NCBI GenBank assembly: GCA_002729525.1 | Contig: PBYI01000009.1 | Location: forward strand, 272,224-336,223 | Reading direction: 5' to 3' | Length of the DNA stretch: 64,000 nucleotides | DNA from: Nocardioides sp. | Lineage (GTDB): Bacteria > Actinomycetota > Actinomycetes > Propionibacteriales > Nocardioidaceae | Shown here: positions 40,443-49,057 of the stretch, in pieces | Layout: each line of letters starts with the position of its first letter | Numbering within the stretch: the stretch's first letter is position 1 | The notes under the pieces: generated by a model | What the model was told of the DNA's origin: nothing | The model's input: the letters and a program-made list of their open reading frames with translations, nothing else | Database searches by the model: none | Program-made: the position numbers and the translations under genes

Positions 40443-41696
40443 ATGAGCAACCAGGGCCTGTCCATCTTCGACTCCCAGCCCGAGAACGGGGACGAGCCCG
40501 ACCGCAGCGCCTCCGACGCCGACGGCGAGCGCACCCAGGTCATCCCCGCTGTCCCGCGCGACGACCAGTCGACGGCGCAGCAGCCGACCCAGCAGTCCTC
40601 CCAGCAGCCCTCCCCGGGCCAGCGGCCGGCGCAGGGCTCCGCGCCGCAGCGCCCGGCCGGCGCCCCGACGGGCGGCACCACCGCGGCGACCAGCACCTTC
40701 CCCGTCGTACGCCGCAACGGCTACGACCGCGCCGCCGTCGACGCGCGCGTGCGCCAGCTCAGCAGCGAGAAGTCCGGCCTCAGCGCCAGCCTCACCCAGT
40801 CCGAGCGCCGGGTGATGGAGCTGGAGAAGGAGGTCGAGACCACGCGCAAGGAGATCTCCGAGCACGAGAGCCCCTCGTACGCCGGGCTCGGCGGCCGCGC
40901 CAGCACCATGCTGCGCCTCGCCGAGGAGGAGGCCGACGAGATCCGCGAGATCGCCCTGCGCGACGCCAAGGAGATCCGCGCCCAGGCCGACCGCGACGCC
41001 AAGGCGATCCGCGCCGACGCCGCCCGCGAGGTCGAGGACATGAAGGTCGTCCAGCTCCGCGAGCTCGACGAGATGCGCGCCCGGCTCAAGGCCGACGCCG
41101 AGCAGGAGCGCACCCTGGCGAAGGGCCAGGCCGACGACCTGGTCGCGGCCGCCCAGCGCGAGGCCGACCAGGTCCGCCTCGCCGCCGAGCAGGAGACCAA
41201 CGAGCAGCGCACCGGTGCGGCCCGCGAGGTCGAGCAGCTGCGCGCCGGCGCCGACCGCGAGGTCCAGGAGACCCGCCGCACCCTGGCGGTGGAGAAGGAG
41301 CGCCTGGCCCGCGAGGCCACCGACCACCACTCCTCCGCGATGGCGGAGACCAAGCGGCTCGTCGAGGAGGCCGAGCGGCGCGCCACCGCCGCCGAGGAGC
41401 GCGCGGTCGCCGCGACCGAGCAGGCCAACAAGGACCGCGGCGCCGCCAAGGACGAGGCGGAGGGCATCCTGTCCCGCGCCCGTCGCGAGGCCGAGCAGGT
41501 CGTCGCGGCTGCCCAGCAGAAGGCGGAGTCGATCGTGTCGTCCAGCGACGACACTGTGCAGCGCGAGATCGCCGCCACCCGCGCCGAGCTCGAGCGCCTG
41601 CAGAAGCGTCGTGACTCCATCACCGCCCAGCTCGCGATGCTGCGCGACGTCGTCGCCGGGTTCGGCGACGAGGGCGGGTCCGAGGGCCAGGGGTGA
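40443..41696 (+). CDS. DivIVA/FilP-like coiled-coil cell-polarity protein
   Basis: The 417-residue protein has a disordered Gln/Pro-rich N-terminus (about 1-85). A DivIVA-type entry motif follows (FPVVRRNGYDRAAVDARVRQL). The rest is nearly all coiled coil (about 105-400), rich in Ala, Glu, Arg and Lys, ending ITAQLAMLRDVVAGFGDEGG. Relatives such as Scy, FilP and DivIVA organise polar growth and the cytoskeleton in actinobacteria. The ATG at 40443 has a GAGTGAGGA ribosome-site region upstream. Its stop overlaps the next gene (GTGA). Confidence 0.85.
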   Translation: MSNQGLSIFDSQPENGDEPDRSASDADGERTQVIPAVPRDDQSTAQQPTQQSSQQPSPGQRPAQGSAPQRPAGAPTGGTTAATSTFPVVRRNGYDRAAVDARVRQLSSEKSGLSASLTQSERRVMELEKEVETTRKEISEHESPSYAGLGGRASTMLRLAEEEADEIREIALRDAKEIRAQADRDAKAIRADAAREVEDMKVVQLRELDEMRARLKADAEQERTLAKGQADDLVAAAQREADQVRLAAEQETNEQRTGAAREVEQLRAGADREVQETRRTLAVEKERLAREATDHHSSAMAETKRLVEEAERRATAAEERAVAATEQANKDRGAAKDEAEGILSRARREAEQVVAAAQQKAESIVSSSDDTVQREIAATRAELERLQKRRDSITAQLAMLRDVVAGFGDEGGSEGQG

Positions 41697-42931
41697 CCGA
41701 CTCCCCCGCCGCCGGCGACACCCCCGGTGACGCCGGCGGCGGGGACACCGGTCGCCGCGAGCCAGCCACCGAGCCGGCCACCGGCGAGGTCGAGCTGGCC
41801 CTCGCCCGTGCCGAGCGTGCGGCCGACCGCGCAGCGCAGTCCGCCGACGTCGCGGCCGACGAGGTCGCCGCCGTCCGCGACCTGGGCACGCCCGGCGCAC
41901 CGCTGTCCCAGCACAGCCCGTTCTACTTCGGGTTCTTCGCCGGCCTCGGCGCGCTCCTCGCGTGGTTCCTCTTCACCGCGCTGACCAGCATCGGCGGCAC
42001 CGTGCTCATCGTCGTGGTGTCGATGTTCCTCGCTGCGGGTCTCAACCCGGCCGTGGAGTTCCTGGGGCGCCGCGGGATCACCCGCGGCTGGGCCTGCACC
42101 ATCGTCATCACCGCAGCGCTCGGCGCACTCGCCCTGTTCGTGCTGGCGCTGGTCCCGGTCATCACCGAGCAGGTCGCCCGACTCACCGACAACCTGCCCG
42201 CGCTGCTGGACAGCCTGGAGCAGAACGAGCGGGTCCAGCGGCTCGACGAGGAGTACGACGTCCTGTCCAAGGCGCAGGACTACGTCACCCAGGGCGACTA
42301 CCTCAGCACGCTCTTCGGCGGCGTGCTCGGCTTCGGCCTGGCCATCGTCAACGGGCTCTTCAACGCCTTCGTCATCGTCGTCCTGACGCTCTACTTCCTG
42401 ACCTCGCTGGAGACCACGAAGTCCGCGCTCTACCGGATGGCGCCGGCCTCGCGCCGCGACCGGGTCGCCCGGCTCGGCGACGAGGTCGTGCGCAGCATCG
42501 GCGGCTACGTCTCCGGCGCGTTCTTCGTCGCCCTGACCGCCGGCATCAGCTCGCTGGTCTTCCTGTTCTTCGCCGGGCTGTCGGAGTACGCCGTTGCACT
42601 GGCCTTCGTGGTCGCGCTGCTCGACTTCATCCCGATGATCGGCGCCACGCTCGGCGCGGTCGTGGTGAGCGCGATCGGCTTCGCCACCGACGTGAAGATC
42701 GGGTTGGCGTGCGTCGTCTTCTTCGTCGTCTACCAGCAGATCGAGAACTACGTGATCTACCCGCGCGTGATGGGCCGGGCGGTCGACCTGCCCGGTGCGG
42801 TCATCGTCATCGCCGCGCTGGTCGGCGCGGGCCTGCTCGGCGTCGTCGGCGCGCTGCTGGCGATCCCCACGGCCGCGGCGGTGCTGCTGCTCGTGCGGGA
42901 GGTCGTCGTACGCCGCCAGGACGCACGGTAG
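41693..42931 (+). CDS. AI-2E (PerM/YdiK)-family transporter
   Basis: The 412-residue protein has an acidic cytoplasmic N-terminus of about 75 residues, then seven or eight membrane spans with the family's central loop (VPVITEQVARLTDNLPALL) and the C-terminal signature FIPMIGATLGAVVVSAIGF and QIENYVIYPRVMGRAVDLP. Named for the AI-2 exporter TqsA; other members act as cation/proton antiporters. Translation is coupled to the coiled-coil gene by GTGA. Confidence 0.92.
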   Translation: MTDSPAAGDTPGDAGGGDTGRREPATEPATGEVELALARAERAADRAAQSADVAADEVAAVRDLGTPGAPLSQHSPFYFGFFAGLGALLAWFLFTALTSIGGTVLIVVVSMFLAAGLNPAVEFLGRRGITRGWACTIVITAALGALALFVLALVPVITEQVARLTDNLPALLDSLEQNERVQRLDEEYDVLSKAQDYVTQGDYLSTLFGGVLGFGLAIVNGLFNAFVIVVLTLYFLTSLETTKSALYRMAPASRRDRVARLGDEVVRSIGGYVSGAFFVALTAGISSLVFLFFAGLSEYAVALAFVVALLDFIPMIGATLGAVVVSAIGFATDVKIGLACVVFFVVYQQIENYVIYPRVMGRAVDLPGAVIVIAALVGAGLLGVVGALLAIPTAAAVLLLVREVVVRRQDAR

Positions 42932-42935
42932 CGGC

Positions 42936-43346
42936 TCAACCGCCGGGGTAGACCCGGAAGCCCGCCAGGCGCCGGTGGCCGAACGTCTCGTAGAAGTCGG
43001 CGGCGTCCGGGTCGGCCACCAGGTCGAGCCGCTTGGCGCCGGTGGCCTGGAAGACCGCGACGAGCAGCAGGCGGGCGATGCCGCGGCGCCGGTGGTCGGG
43101 GTGCACTGCGAGGAACGACAGGTGCGCCTGGAGCACCCCGTCGCCGAGCGCCTGAGCCCAGCCGACCACGGCGCCGTCGACCTCCGCGACGTACGCCGAC
43201 GCGCCGGGTGCGGTGCAGACCTGCGCCACCACGCCGGGGTCGGTCAGCGAGGGCCACTGCACCGTCGTGGACAGCGCCGCGATCGCGCGGGCGTCGCCGT
43301 CCTCGTAGGGACGCACGTCGACGACGCGGGACGGCAGGGAGGGCAT
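42936..43346 (-). CDS. GNAT-family N-acetyltransferase
   Basis: This is a short (136-residue) GNAT domain. Motif A is clear (LSFLAVHPDHRRRGIARLLLVA) with the acetyl-CoA pyrophosphate loop RRRGIA. The end DFYETFGHRRLAGFRVYPGG is motif B. The ATG at 43346 is used; a GTG nine bases upstream is an alternative. The substrate is unknown. It converges tightly on the AI-2E gene (4 bases). Confidence 0.85.
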   Translation of the reverse strand: MPSLPSRVVDVRPYEDGDARAIAALSTTVQWPSLTDPGVVAQVCTAPGASAYVAEVDGAVVGWAQALGDGVLQAHLSFLAVHPDHRRRGIARLLLVAVFQATGAKRLDLVADPDAADFYETFGHRRLAGFRVYPGG

Positions 43347-43388
43347 CCGGGGCACCCTACGACGCCCGGGACCTGGGTGTCGTCCGGC

Positions 43389-44390
43389 TCAGACCTGCGT
43401 CGGCACCGGGCTCTCGGCGACGGTGCGGCCCTCGCCGAGCCGCACCACCACGACCCCGGCGACGATCAGCACGCCGCCGAGCAGCTGCACCCCGGTCGGC
43501 AGCTCACCGAGCAGCAGCCAGGCGAAGACGACCGCGGCGAGCACCTCGGTGAGGCCGACGAACGACGCGACCCGCGAGCCGAGCCGGCGGGACGCCTCGA
43601 TGCCGGTCACGTAGGCGACGGCAGCGGCGACCAGGCCGAGGCCGAGCAGCGGCACCCACCAGGCGACCGCGTAGCCGCGGAAGACGGCGTCGTCCGTGGT
43701 GGCCTCGAGCGGGAGCACGCCGGCCACCCCCAGCCCACCGAGCAGCAGGGCCCCGACCAGGAGCCCGCCTGCCGCGAGCGCGAGCGGCGGCAGGCCGTTG
43801 TCCTCGTCGGCGCTGATGACGAAGTACGCCGTCAGCCCGACCATGGCGCCGAGTGCCCAGAGCACGCCGACCGGGTCGACGTCCGCGCCGCCGGAGAGCA
43901 GGTCGATGACCAGCACCAACCCGGCCGCGGCGAGCCCCGCGCCGGCGAGGGTGACCACGCCGGGACGCTGGCCGTGGCGCAGCCAGAGCCACAGCACGAC
44001 GACCGCCGGGGCGGTGTACTCGATGAGCAGCGCGGGGGCGACCTTCATGTGCTGCACCGCGGAGAAGTAGCAGAACTGCGCACCGGCGACGGCGAGGGCG
44101 CCGTACCCGACCACCACGACGGCGTTGCCGCGCAGCAGGTGCCAGCGACCGCGCATCGCGGCGAGGCCGAACGGAACGACGACCAGGGCGCCGAGACCGA
44201 CGCGCACCAGGGTGACCGCACCGGGCGACCAGCCGGCGTCCAGCGGGCCGCGGCCCAGGGCACCGGCGAGGCCGAAGCTCAGCGCGGAGAGCAGGGCCAG
44301 GCCGAGTCCGGCACCGGCCTTCCTCGCGGCCGTCGTGTCCATGGTCGTCCCCACCACCGTCTCGTGCGCGTCATGAGCCATCGTCGTCAT
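43389..44390 (-). CDS. EamA/DMT-family transporter (RhtA-like)
   Basis: This 333-residue protein has ten predicted spans in two EamA repeats (LALLSALSFGLAGALGRGPL and VGVLWALGAMVGLTAYFVIS). It is divergent from a CGNR-type regulator with only 38 bases between the start codons, and an inverted repeat fills that gap, so it is the likely target of that regulator. The substrate is unknown. Confidence 0.88.
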   Translation of the reverse strand: MTTMAHDAHETVVGTTMDTTAARKAGAGLGLALLSALSFGLAGALGRGPLDAGWSPGAVTLVRVGLGALVVVPFGLAAMRGRWHLLRGNAVVVVGYGALAVAGAQFCYFSAVQHMKVAPALLIEYTAPAVVVLWLWLRHGQRPGVVTLAGAGLAAAGLVLVIDLLSGGADVDPVGVLWALGAMVGLTAYFVISADEDNGLPPLALAAGGLLVGALLLGGLGVAGVLPLEATTDDAVFRGYAVAWWVPLLGLGLVAAAVAYVTGIEASRRLGSRVASFVGLTEVLAAVVFAWLLLGELPTGVQLLGGVLIVAGVVVVRLGEGRTVAESPVPTQV

Positions 44391-44396
44391 GGGACA

Positions 44397-44426
44397 TGAC
44401 AGTAGATCTGGCGCTGTAACCTGTCA
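44397..44426. promoter_or_regulatory. Inverted repeat in the EamA/CGNR divergent promoter
   Basis: TGACAG and CTGTCA flank an 18-base spacer in the 38-base region between the two divergent start codons. A TAACCT hexamer lies 6 bases before the CGNR start, overlapping the right arm, so binding there would block the leaderless promoter. Confidence 0.5.
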
Positions 44427-44428
44427 AA

Positions 44429-44971
44429 ATGATCTTCGCTCATGACACGCAGGTGGCACTCCAGGCCGCGGTGCAGCTGGCGAACTCTGCCGGCGACCCC
44501 GACGGGCTCGCCTCCGCCGACGACCTCGGCGAGTTCTTCGCCGACCTCGGGTACTCCGGCCGGCTCGACGGCGACCGGGCCGAGCTCGAGGCCGTCCGCG
44601 CGCTCCGGCCACGGCTGCGCGAGCTCCTCGTCGCCGACCGCGACACCGCCGTGAGCCTGGTCAACACCATGCTCACCGAGACCGACGCGCTGCCCCAGCT
44701 GGTCCGCCACGACGGCTACGACTGGCACCTGCACTGCGTCGAGCCCGACAAGCCGCTGGCGGTGCGCATCCTCGCCGAGACCGCGATGGCGATGGTCGAC
44801 GTCGTCCGGGCCCAGGAGCTCTCCCGGCTCGGCGTGTGCGCCGACGAGGGCTGCGACGGCGTCGTGCTCGACCTGTCGCGCAACCGCTCGCGCCGGTTCT
44901 GCTCCACCGCCTGCGGCAACCGCAACGCGGTCGCGGCCTACCGCGCCCGGCAGAGCGACGACGAGGACTGA
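44429..44971 (+). CDS. CGNR zinc-finger (ABATE-domain) regulator
   Basis: The 180 residues have the N-terminal ABATE domain (about 1-125, FAHDTQVALQAAVQLANSAG) and a C-terminal CGNR zinc finger: GVCADEGCDGVVLDLSRNRS, then RRFCSTACGNRNAVAAYRAR, with four zinc-binding cysteines. Such proteins are treated as stress-sensing transcription factors. Likely autoregulated through the adjacent inverted repeat, together with the divergent EamA gene. Confidence 0.92.
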   Translation: MIFAHDTQVALQAAVQLANSAGDPDGLASADDLGEFFADLGYSGRLDGDRAELEAVRALRPRLRELLVADRDTAVSLVNTMLTETDALPQLVRHDGYDWHLHCVEPDKPLAVRILAETAMAMVDVVRAQELSRLGVCADEGCDGVVLDLSRNRSRRFCSTACGNRNAVAAYRARQSDDED

Positions 44972-45005
44972 CCCTCCCGGCCCCCGCCGCGCGGGCTCGG
45001 TCGCC

Positions 45006-45857
45006 TCAGCACCACCGGGGCCGGTACGACGGCGCCAGGTCGCGGTCGCGGCGCACCACCGCCAGCAGGTCGCCGTACCCCGCGCAGGTGCGCTGGAAGT
45101 CGCGGTCGCGGTACTCCACGACCAGCACCTGGTCGCCGTAGTGGCGCACGTAGCGCCCGCACTCGTCGTAGCGCCCGCACTCCTCGGCCACCGCGAAGTC
45201 GAAGCCGATCCGGGTGCCGTCGTAGCCGGCGAGGTTCTTCTGGCCCGCCAGCAGCCCGGCCCGGTGCGCCCGGGCGACCAGCAGCCGGGCGAACGCCAGC
45301 GCCTGGCGGCGGGTGATCATCCGGTGGCTGCGGGTGAAGGAGTCGAGGTTGTCGTACTCCACCGCGTCGTAGCCGGCGCGGGCGCAGCCGTCGGTCCAGC
45401 GCCCGACGATCCGGGCGAGCGCGGCCCGCTTGGACCGGGTCCGTACGTCGAGCAGCCACTCGCCCCACGCCTCGTCGACGACCGGGCGGCCGTCGCGGCG
45501 CAACAGCAGCCGAGGGTGCTGGCGCCAGAACCGCTTCTCGTCGGGCTGGGTCTGGAACCCGTTGACGTAGCAGACGTCGGCCTGCGCCCCGGCCGGCCGG
45601 GCCGTGCGGTCGCGCACCACGATGCCGACCCGGGCGGGCCGTCGTACGACACCGCCGAGCTGGTAGTCGAGGTCGGTGCCGGCGGGCAGCCGCTCCAGCG
45701 AGGCCCGTGGTGCGGCGGGCACGCCGGGGTCGCCGGCGGGGACCGCGACGGCCGGGTGCGGCAGCAGCGCGAGCGCGAGACCCACCACGACGGGCAGCAC
45801 GAGCAGGAGCGCGCCGCGGGCGGCGTACGGGCGCCCCGGCGGGCGGACGGTGCTCAC
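45006..45857 (-). CDS. Secreted GH114-like endo-alpha-1,4-polygalactosaminidase homologue
   Basis: The 283-residue protein has an N-terminal signal or anchor (ALLLVLPVVVGLALALLPHPAV). The rest is a TIM-barrel of the GH114/TM1410 type. Family hallmarks are the DLDYQLGG start, VCYVNGFQTQPDE, the region with acidic catalytic residues GYDAVEYDNLDSF, the LAGQKNLAGY segment and FDFAVAEECGRYDECGRY. It may cleave galactosamine-rich exopolysaccharide. GTG start at 45857. Divergent from the subtilase gene. Confidence 0.85.
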   Translation of the reverse strand: MSTVRPPGRPYAARGALLLVLPVVVGLALALLPHPAVAVPAGDPGVPAAPRASLERLPAGTDLDYQLGGVVRRPARVGIVVRDRTARPAGAQADVCYVNGFQTQPDEKRFWRQHPRLLLRRDGRPVVDEAWGEWLLDVRTRSKRAALARIVGRWTDGCARAGYDAVEYDNLDSFTRSHRMITRRQALAFARLLVARAHRAGLLAGQKNLAGYDGTRIGFDFAVAEECGRYDECGRYVRHYGDQVLVVEYRDRDFQRTCAGYGDLLAVVRRDRDLAPSYRPRWC

Positions 45858-45937
45858 CCGGGCACGGTACGCGTAACCCGGCGCCGACCTGGGCCGTTGG
45901 GACCGCGAACCCACCGTTCCCGGACGAAGGACCCCCG

Positions 45938-47878
45938 ATGACCCAGCCGCGACGCCTGCGACCCAGGCTCCTCGCGCTCTCCGCAGCCGCCGCCCTCACC
46001 CTGGGTCTCGGCGCGGTCCCCGCCACCGCCGCGCCCGCTGTCGCCGCCGCACCGGCCGGTCCGACGACCGCGGCCACGGTCTCAGCGCCGGTCGCCGGTC
46101 TCCCCGACGCCTCGCTGGCCCAGCTGCGCCGTACCCGGCCCGGGCTCGACCGCCTGCTCACCCAGGGAACGAGCACCGGCCGCGCGATCGTGACGCTGGA
46201 GTCCCGGTCCGACACCGCGACCGTCCGCGCGCTGCGCTCGCTCGGCCTCACCGTCCGCCCGATGCGCCGACTGCCGCTGGTCGTCGTCGAGGGCCCCGTC
46301 GCGTCGATGACCGCCGCCGTCGTCCGCGGCCTGGCCGCCGACGTCTACCCCGACGAGCAGCTCGAGTACACCGACACCGCCTCGTCGGAGGAGATGTCGA
46401 GCTCGCCGGCCGCCGCCCGGACCCTGCGCCGCCGCGGCTTCACCGGCCAGGGCGTGACCGTCGGCGTCGTCGACTCCGGCTGCGACGCGACCCACCCCGA
46501 CCTCGCCCAGCGGGTCACCCACAACGTGCTGATCGTCAGCCCGGAGTACGCCAACCTCGGCACCGCTCCCCTGCTGCCGGTCCCGCTCGACCAGGGGCCC
46601 TACTCCAACACCGACCTCGGCAGCGGGCACGGCACGCACGTGGCCGGCATCATCGCCGCCGACGGGTCCAGCAGCCGCGACCACCTCGGTGTCGCCCCCG
46701 ACGCCGACCTCGCCTGCTTCGCGATCGGCGCGGTCATCACGACCGCTGCCGTCGTGAGCGCCTACGACTACATCCTGTCGCAGCCCGGACTGCTCGGGAT
46801 CGACGTCATCAACAACTCGTGGGGCAACAGCTTCCGTCAGTACGACCCGGCCGACCCGGTCAACGTCGCCACGAGGGCCGCCGCCCGTCGCGGCGTCGTG
46901 AGCGTCTTCGCAGCCGGCAACTCCGGCTCCGACGACGCCGAGTCGAGCGTGTCGCCGTTCAACCAGGCGCCGTGGGTCCTCTCGGTCGCCGCCGGTGACC
47001 TCGACCGCCACCGCGGGTCCTTCTCCTCCAACGGCCTGCGCTTCGACAACGGCCAGGCCGTCCCGATCGGCCGCGGCGGGCACACCGTCGCCACCGGCGA
47101 CCGGGTCGGCACCACGATGCCCGACGTGATGGCGCCGGGCGTCTCGATCTCCTCGACGTGCGACAGCACCGGCAGCGCCATCGGCCCGTGCCCCACCGGC
47201 GGCAACGCCACCGCCAGCGGCACCTCGATGTCCTCCCCGCACGTCGCCGGCGCCGCCGCAGTCCTGCTCTCGGCCAACAGGCGGCTCTCGGTCCGCCAGG
47301 TCCAGCTCGCGCTCACCTCGACCGCCACCCCGGTCACCGACGAGGACGGCGCCCGGCTCCGCTCGTGGCAGGTCGGCTTCGGCCACGTCAACCTCGACGC
47401 CGCCGTGCACGCGGTCCGGGTGAAGGGCTGGCAGAATAAGCTCGCCCGCCGGCACCGCCAGGCCGTACGCCGCCTCGCCCGTGAGGACGCCTGGGACGTC
47501 CGCCGCGCCGACCTGTGGCAGGACGACGCACCGGTGGTGACCGTCGGCACCTACCGCCGTACCCGCGTGGTCCGGGTCGGTCGCGGTGTCGAGGCGCTCA
47601 AGCTGACGCTGGTCTACCCGACGCCCGGCACCGCGGCGAACCTCGCCCGCTACACCGCTCGGGTCAAGGACGCCTCCGGGAAGGTCGTGGCCACCACCAC
47701 GACCGACACCTTCTACTCCCACGGCACCGCGGCCGCGACGCTGCGCCGTCCGGCGGCCGGCCGCTACACGATCGAGGTCGTCGGCGACTACTCCGTCAGC
47801 GACCCCGACACGATCGACAGCGACTCCCTCAACGGCCGCGTGGTCTTCCTCCAGGCGGCCCAGCTGGACCGCCGCTGA
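45938..47878 (+). CDS. Secreted S8 subtilisin-like serine peptidase
   Basis: The 646 residues begin with a signal peptide (RLRPRLLALSAAAALTLGLG) and an inhibitor-I9-like propeptide (about 60-145). The catalytic triad is complete: Asp about 179 (GVVDSGCDATHPDL, DSG instead of the commoner DTG), His about 231 (GHGTHVAGIIA) and Ser about 430 (GTSMSSPHVAG), with the oxyanion Asn in INNSWGNS. A C-terminal beta domain (about 520-640) resembles a P/PPC-type domain. Exported. Confidence 0.93.
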   Translation: MTQPRRLRPRLLALSAAAALTLGLGAVPATAAPAVAAAPAGPTTAATVSAPVAGLPDASLAQLRRTRPGLDRLLTQGTSTGRAIVTLESRSDTATVRALRSLGLTVRPMRRLPLVVVEGPVASMTAAVVRGLAADVYPDEQLEYTDTASSEEMSSSPAAARTLRRRGFTGQGVTVGVVDSGCDATHPDLAQRVTHNVLIVSPEYANLGTAPLLPVPLDQGPYSNTDLGSGHGTHVAGIIAADGSSSRDHLGVAPDADLACFAIGAVITTAAVVSAYDYILSQPGLLGIDVINNSWGNSFRQYDPADPVNVATRAAARRGVVSVFAAGNSGSDDAESSVSPFNQAPWVLSVAAGDLDRHRGSFSSNGLRFDNGQAVPIGRGGHTVATGDRVGTTMPDVMAPGVSISSTCDSTGSAIGPCPTGGNATASGTSMSSPHVAGAAAVLLSANRRLSVRQVQLALTSTATPVTDEDGARLRSWQVGFGHVNLDAAVHAVRVKGWQNKLARRHRQAVRRLAREDAWDVRRADLWQDDAPVVTVGTYRRTRVVRVGRGVEALKLTLVYPTPGTAANLARYTARVKDASGKVVATTTTDTFYSHGTAAATLRRPAAGRYTIEVVGDYSVSDPDTIDSDSLNGRVVFLQAAQLDRR

Positions 47879-47924
47879 CATCCGTCATGGGACGGCGACG
47901 TCGTCCCGGGGCACAGTGGGTGCC

Positions 47925-48434
47925 ATGAGCACGCAGGAGCGACTCGAGGTCACCCGCACGATCCACGCGGCCCCGGGCGACGTCTTCGCCGTGCTGTGCG
48001 ACCCGCAGGGCCACGTCGCCATCGACGCGACGGGCATGCTGCAGGACGCCAGTGGCGACGTCGTCAGGGCCGCCGGCGACTCGTTCGTCGTCCACATGGA
48101 CCGGGAGTCGCTCGGCGACCTGCCCGAGCTGGGGCGGTACGACGTCACGGTGCAGGTCCGCGACCTGGAGCCGGACCGGCTCATCTCGTGGACCGTGCTC
48201 GGACGGATCCGACCGCAGATCGGACACGTCTACGGATACCGGCTCGACCCCGCGACCGGCGAGGACGGGGCGACGGCGACGGTGGTGACGTCGTTCTACG
48301 ACTGGTCCGACATCCACCCCGACTACCGCCCGCTCGACATGTTTCCCATCGTCTCGGCGGCGGCGCTCGCCTGCACGCTGGGCATCCTCGACCGCACGGT
48401 CCGCCGCGGGTACGTCCGCGCTGCCTCCCGCTGA
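47925..48434 (+). CDS. SRPBCC (START-like) family protein
   Basis: The 169-residue single-domain protein starts LEVTRTIHAAPGDVFAVLCD, the classical SRPBCC N-terminus, and ends with the long C-terminal helix (VSAAALACTLGILDRTVRRG). These domains bind hydrophobic ligands in a cavity; no catalytic function is evident. The ATG at 47925 is used, and an in-frame GTG lies 9 bases upstream. No clear operon partner. Confidence 0.82.
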   Translation: MSTQERLEVTRTIHAAPGDVFAVLCDPQGHVAIDATGMLQDASGDVVRAAGDSFVVHMDRESLGDLPELGRYDVTVQVRDLEPDRLISWTVLGRIRPQIGHVYGYRLDPATGEDGATATVVTSFYDWSDIHPDYRPLDMFPIVSAAALACTLGILDRTVRRGYVRAASR

Positions 48435-48511
48435 CGACCCGCTGATGGTGCACTCGGGGCGGCGACCGGAAAGGGGTCGCACCTGTCGGCACCAGGCGAC
48501 ACGATGGCGCC

Positions 48512-48976
48512 ATGGCTCCCCGGACGATCCAGATCACCTTCGACGCCGCCGACCCGATCGCGCTCTCACGCTTCTGGGCCGACGTGCTCGGCTACGTCAT
48601 CCCTCCCCCGCCCGGCGTGACACTCGCCGCCGGGGACGACCCGATCGACACGTGGATGGCCTTCCTCGCCGACCACGGCGTCCCGGAGGAGGAGCGGCGT
48701 ACGTCGTCGGCCCTGGAGCACCCCACCGGCGCCGGGCCGCGGATCTACTTCCAGAAGGTGCCCGAGCCGAAGGGCACGAAGAACCGTCTGCACGTCGACG
48801 TGCGTGCCGGCACCGGTCTGCAGGGCGACGAGCGGATGGCGGCGCTCGAGGCCGAGGCCGAGCGACTGGTGGCGCTCGGTGCCACCCGGCTCGACCGGTT
48901 CGAGCCGGACCCGCTCAAGGGCGCCGGCCACGTGGTGATGGCCGACCCGGAGGGCAACGAGTTCTGCCTCGACTAG
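48512..48976 (+). CDS. VOC-family (glyoxalase-like) protein
   Basis: The 154-residue protein has the glyoxalase-like_6 pattern: TIQITFDAADPIALSRFWAD at the start, the metal-ligand-like RLHVDVRAGTG in the middle and VVMADPEGNEFCLD at the end. It belongs to an uncharacterised resistance/dioxygenase-like superfamily. A terminator-like hairpin follows 18 bases after the stop. Confidence 0.85.
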   Translation: MAPRTIQITFDAADPIALSRFWADVLGYVIPPPPGVTLAAGDDPIDTWMAFLADHGVPEEERRTSSALEHPTGAGPRIYFQKVPEPKGTKNRLHVDVRAGTGLQGDERMAALEAEAERLVALGATRLDRFEPDPLKGAGHVVMADPEGNEFCLD

Positions 48977-48994
48977 GGAAGCCACCCGGACGGC

Positions 48995-49040
48995 ACGACG
49001 CCCGGCCTCCCTGGGCTCACCAGGGACGCCGGGGCGTCGT
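48995..49040. terminator. Hairpin between VOC gene and 3-hydroxyacyl-CoA dehydrogenase gene
   Basis: An outer stem (ACGACGCCCGGC, one bulged base) and an inner 7-base stem (TCCCTGG/CCAGGGA) with a 5-base loop lie between convergent genes. Confidence 0.75.
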
Positions 49041-49057
49041 CGTACGTCGGGAGCGGC

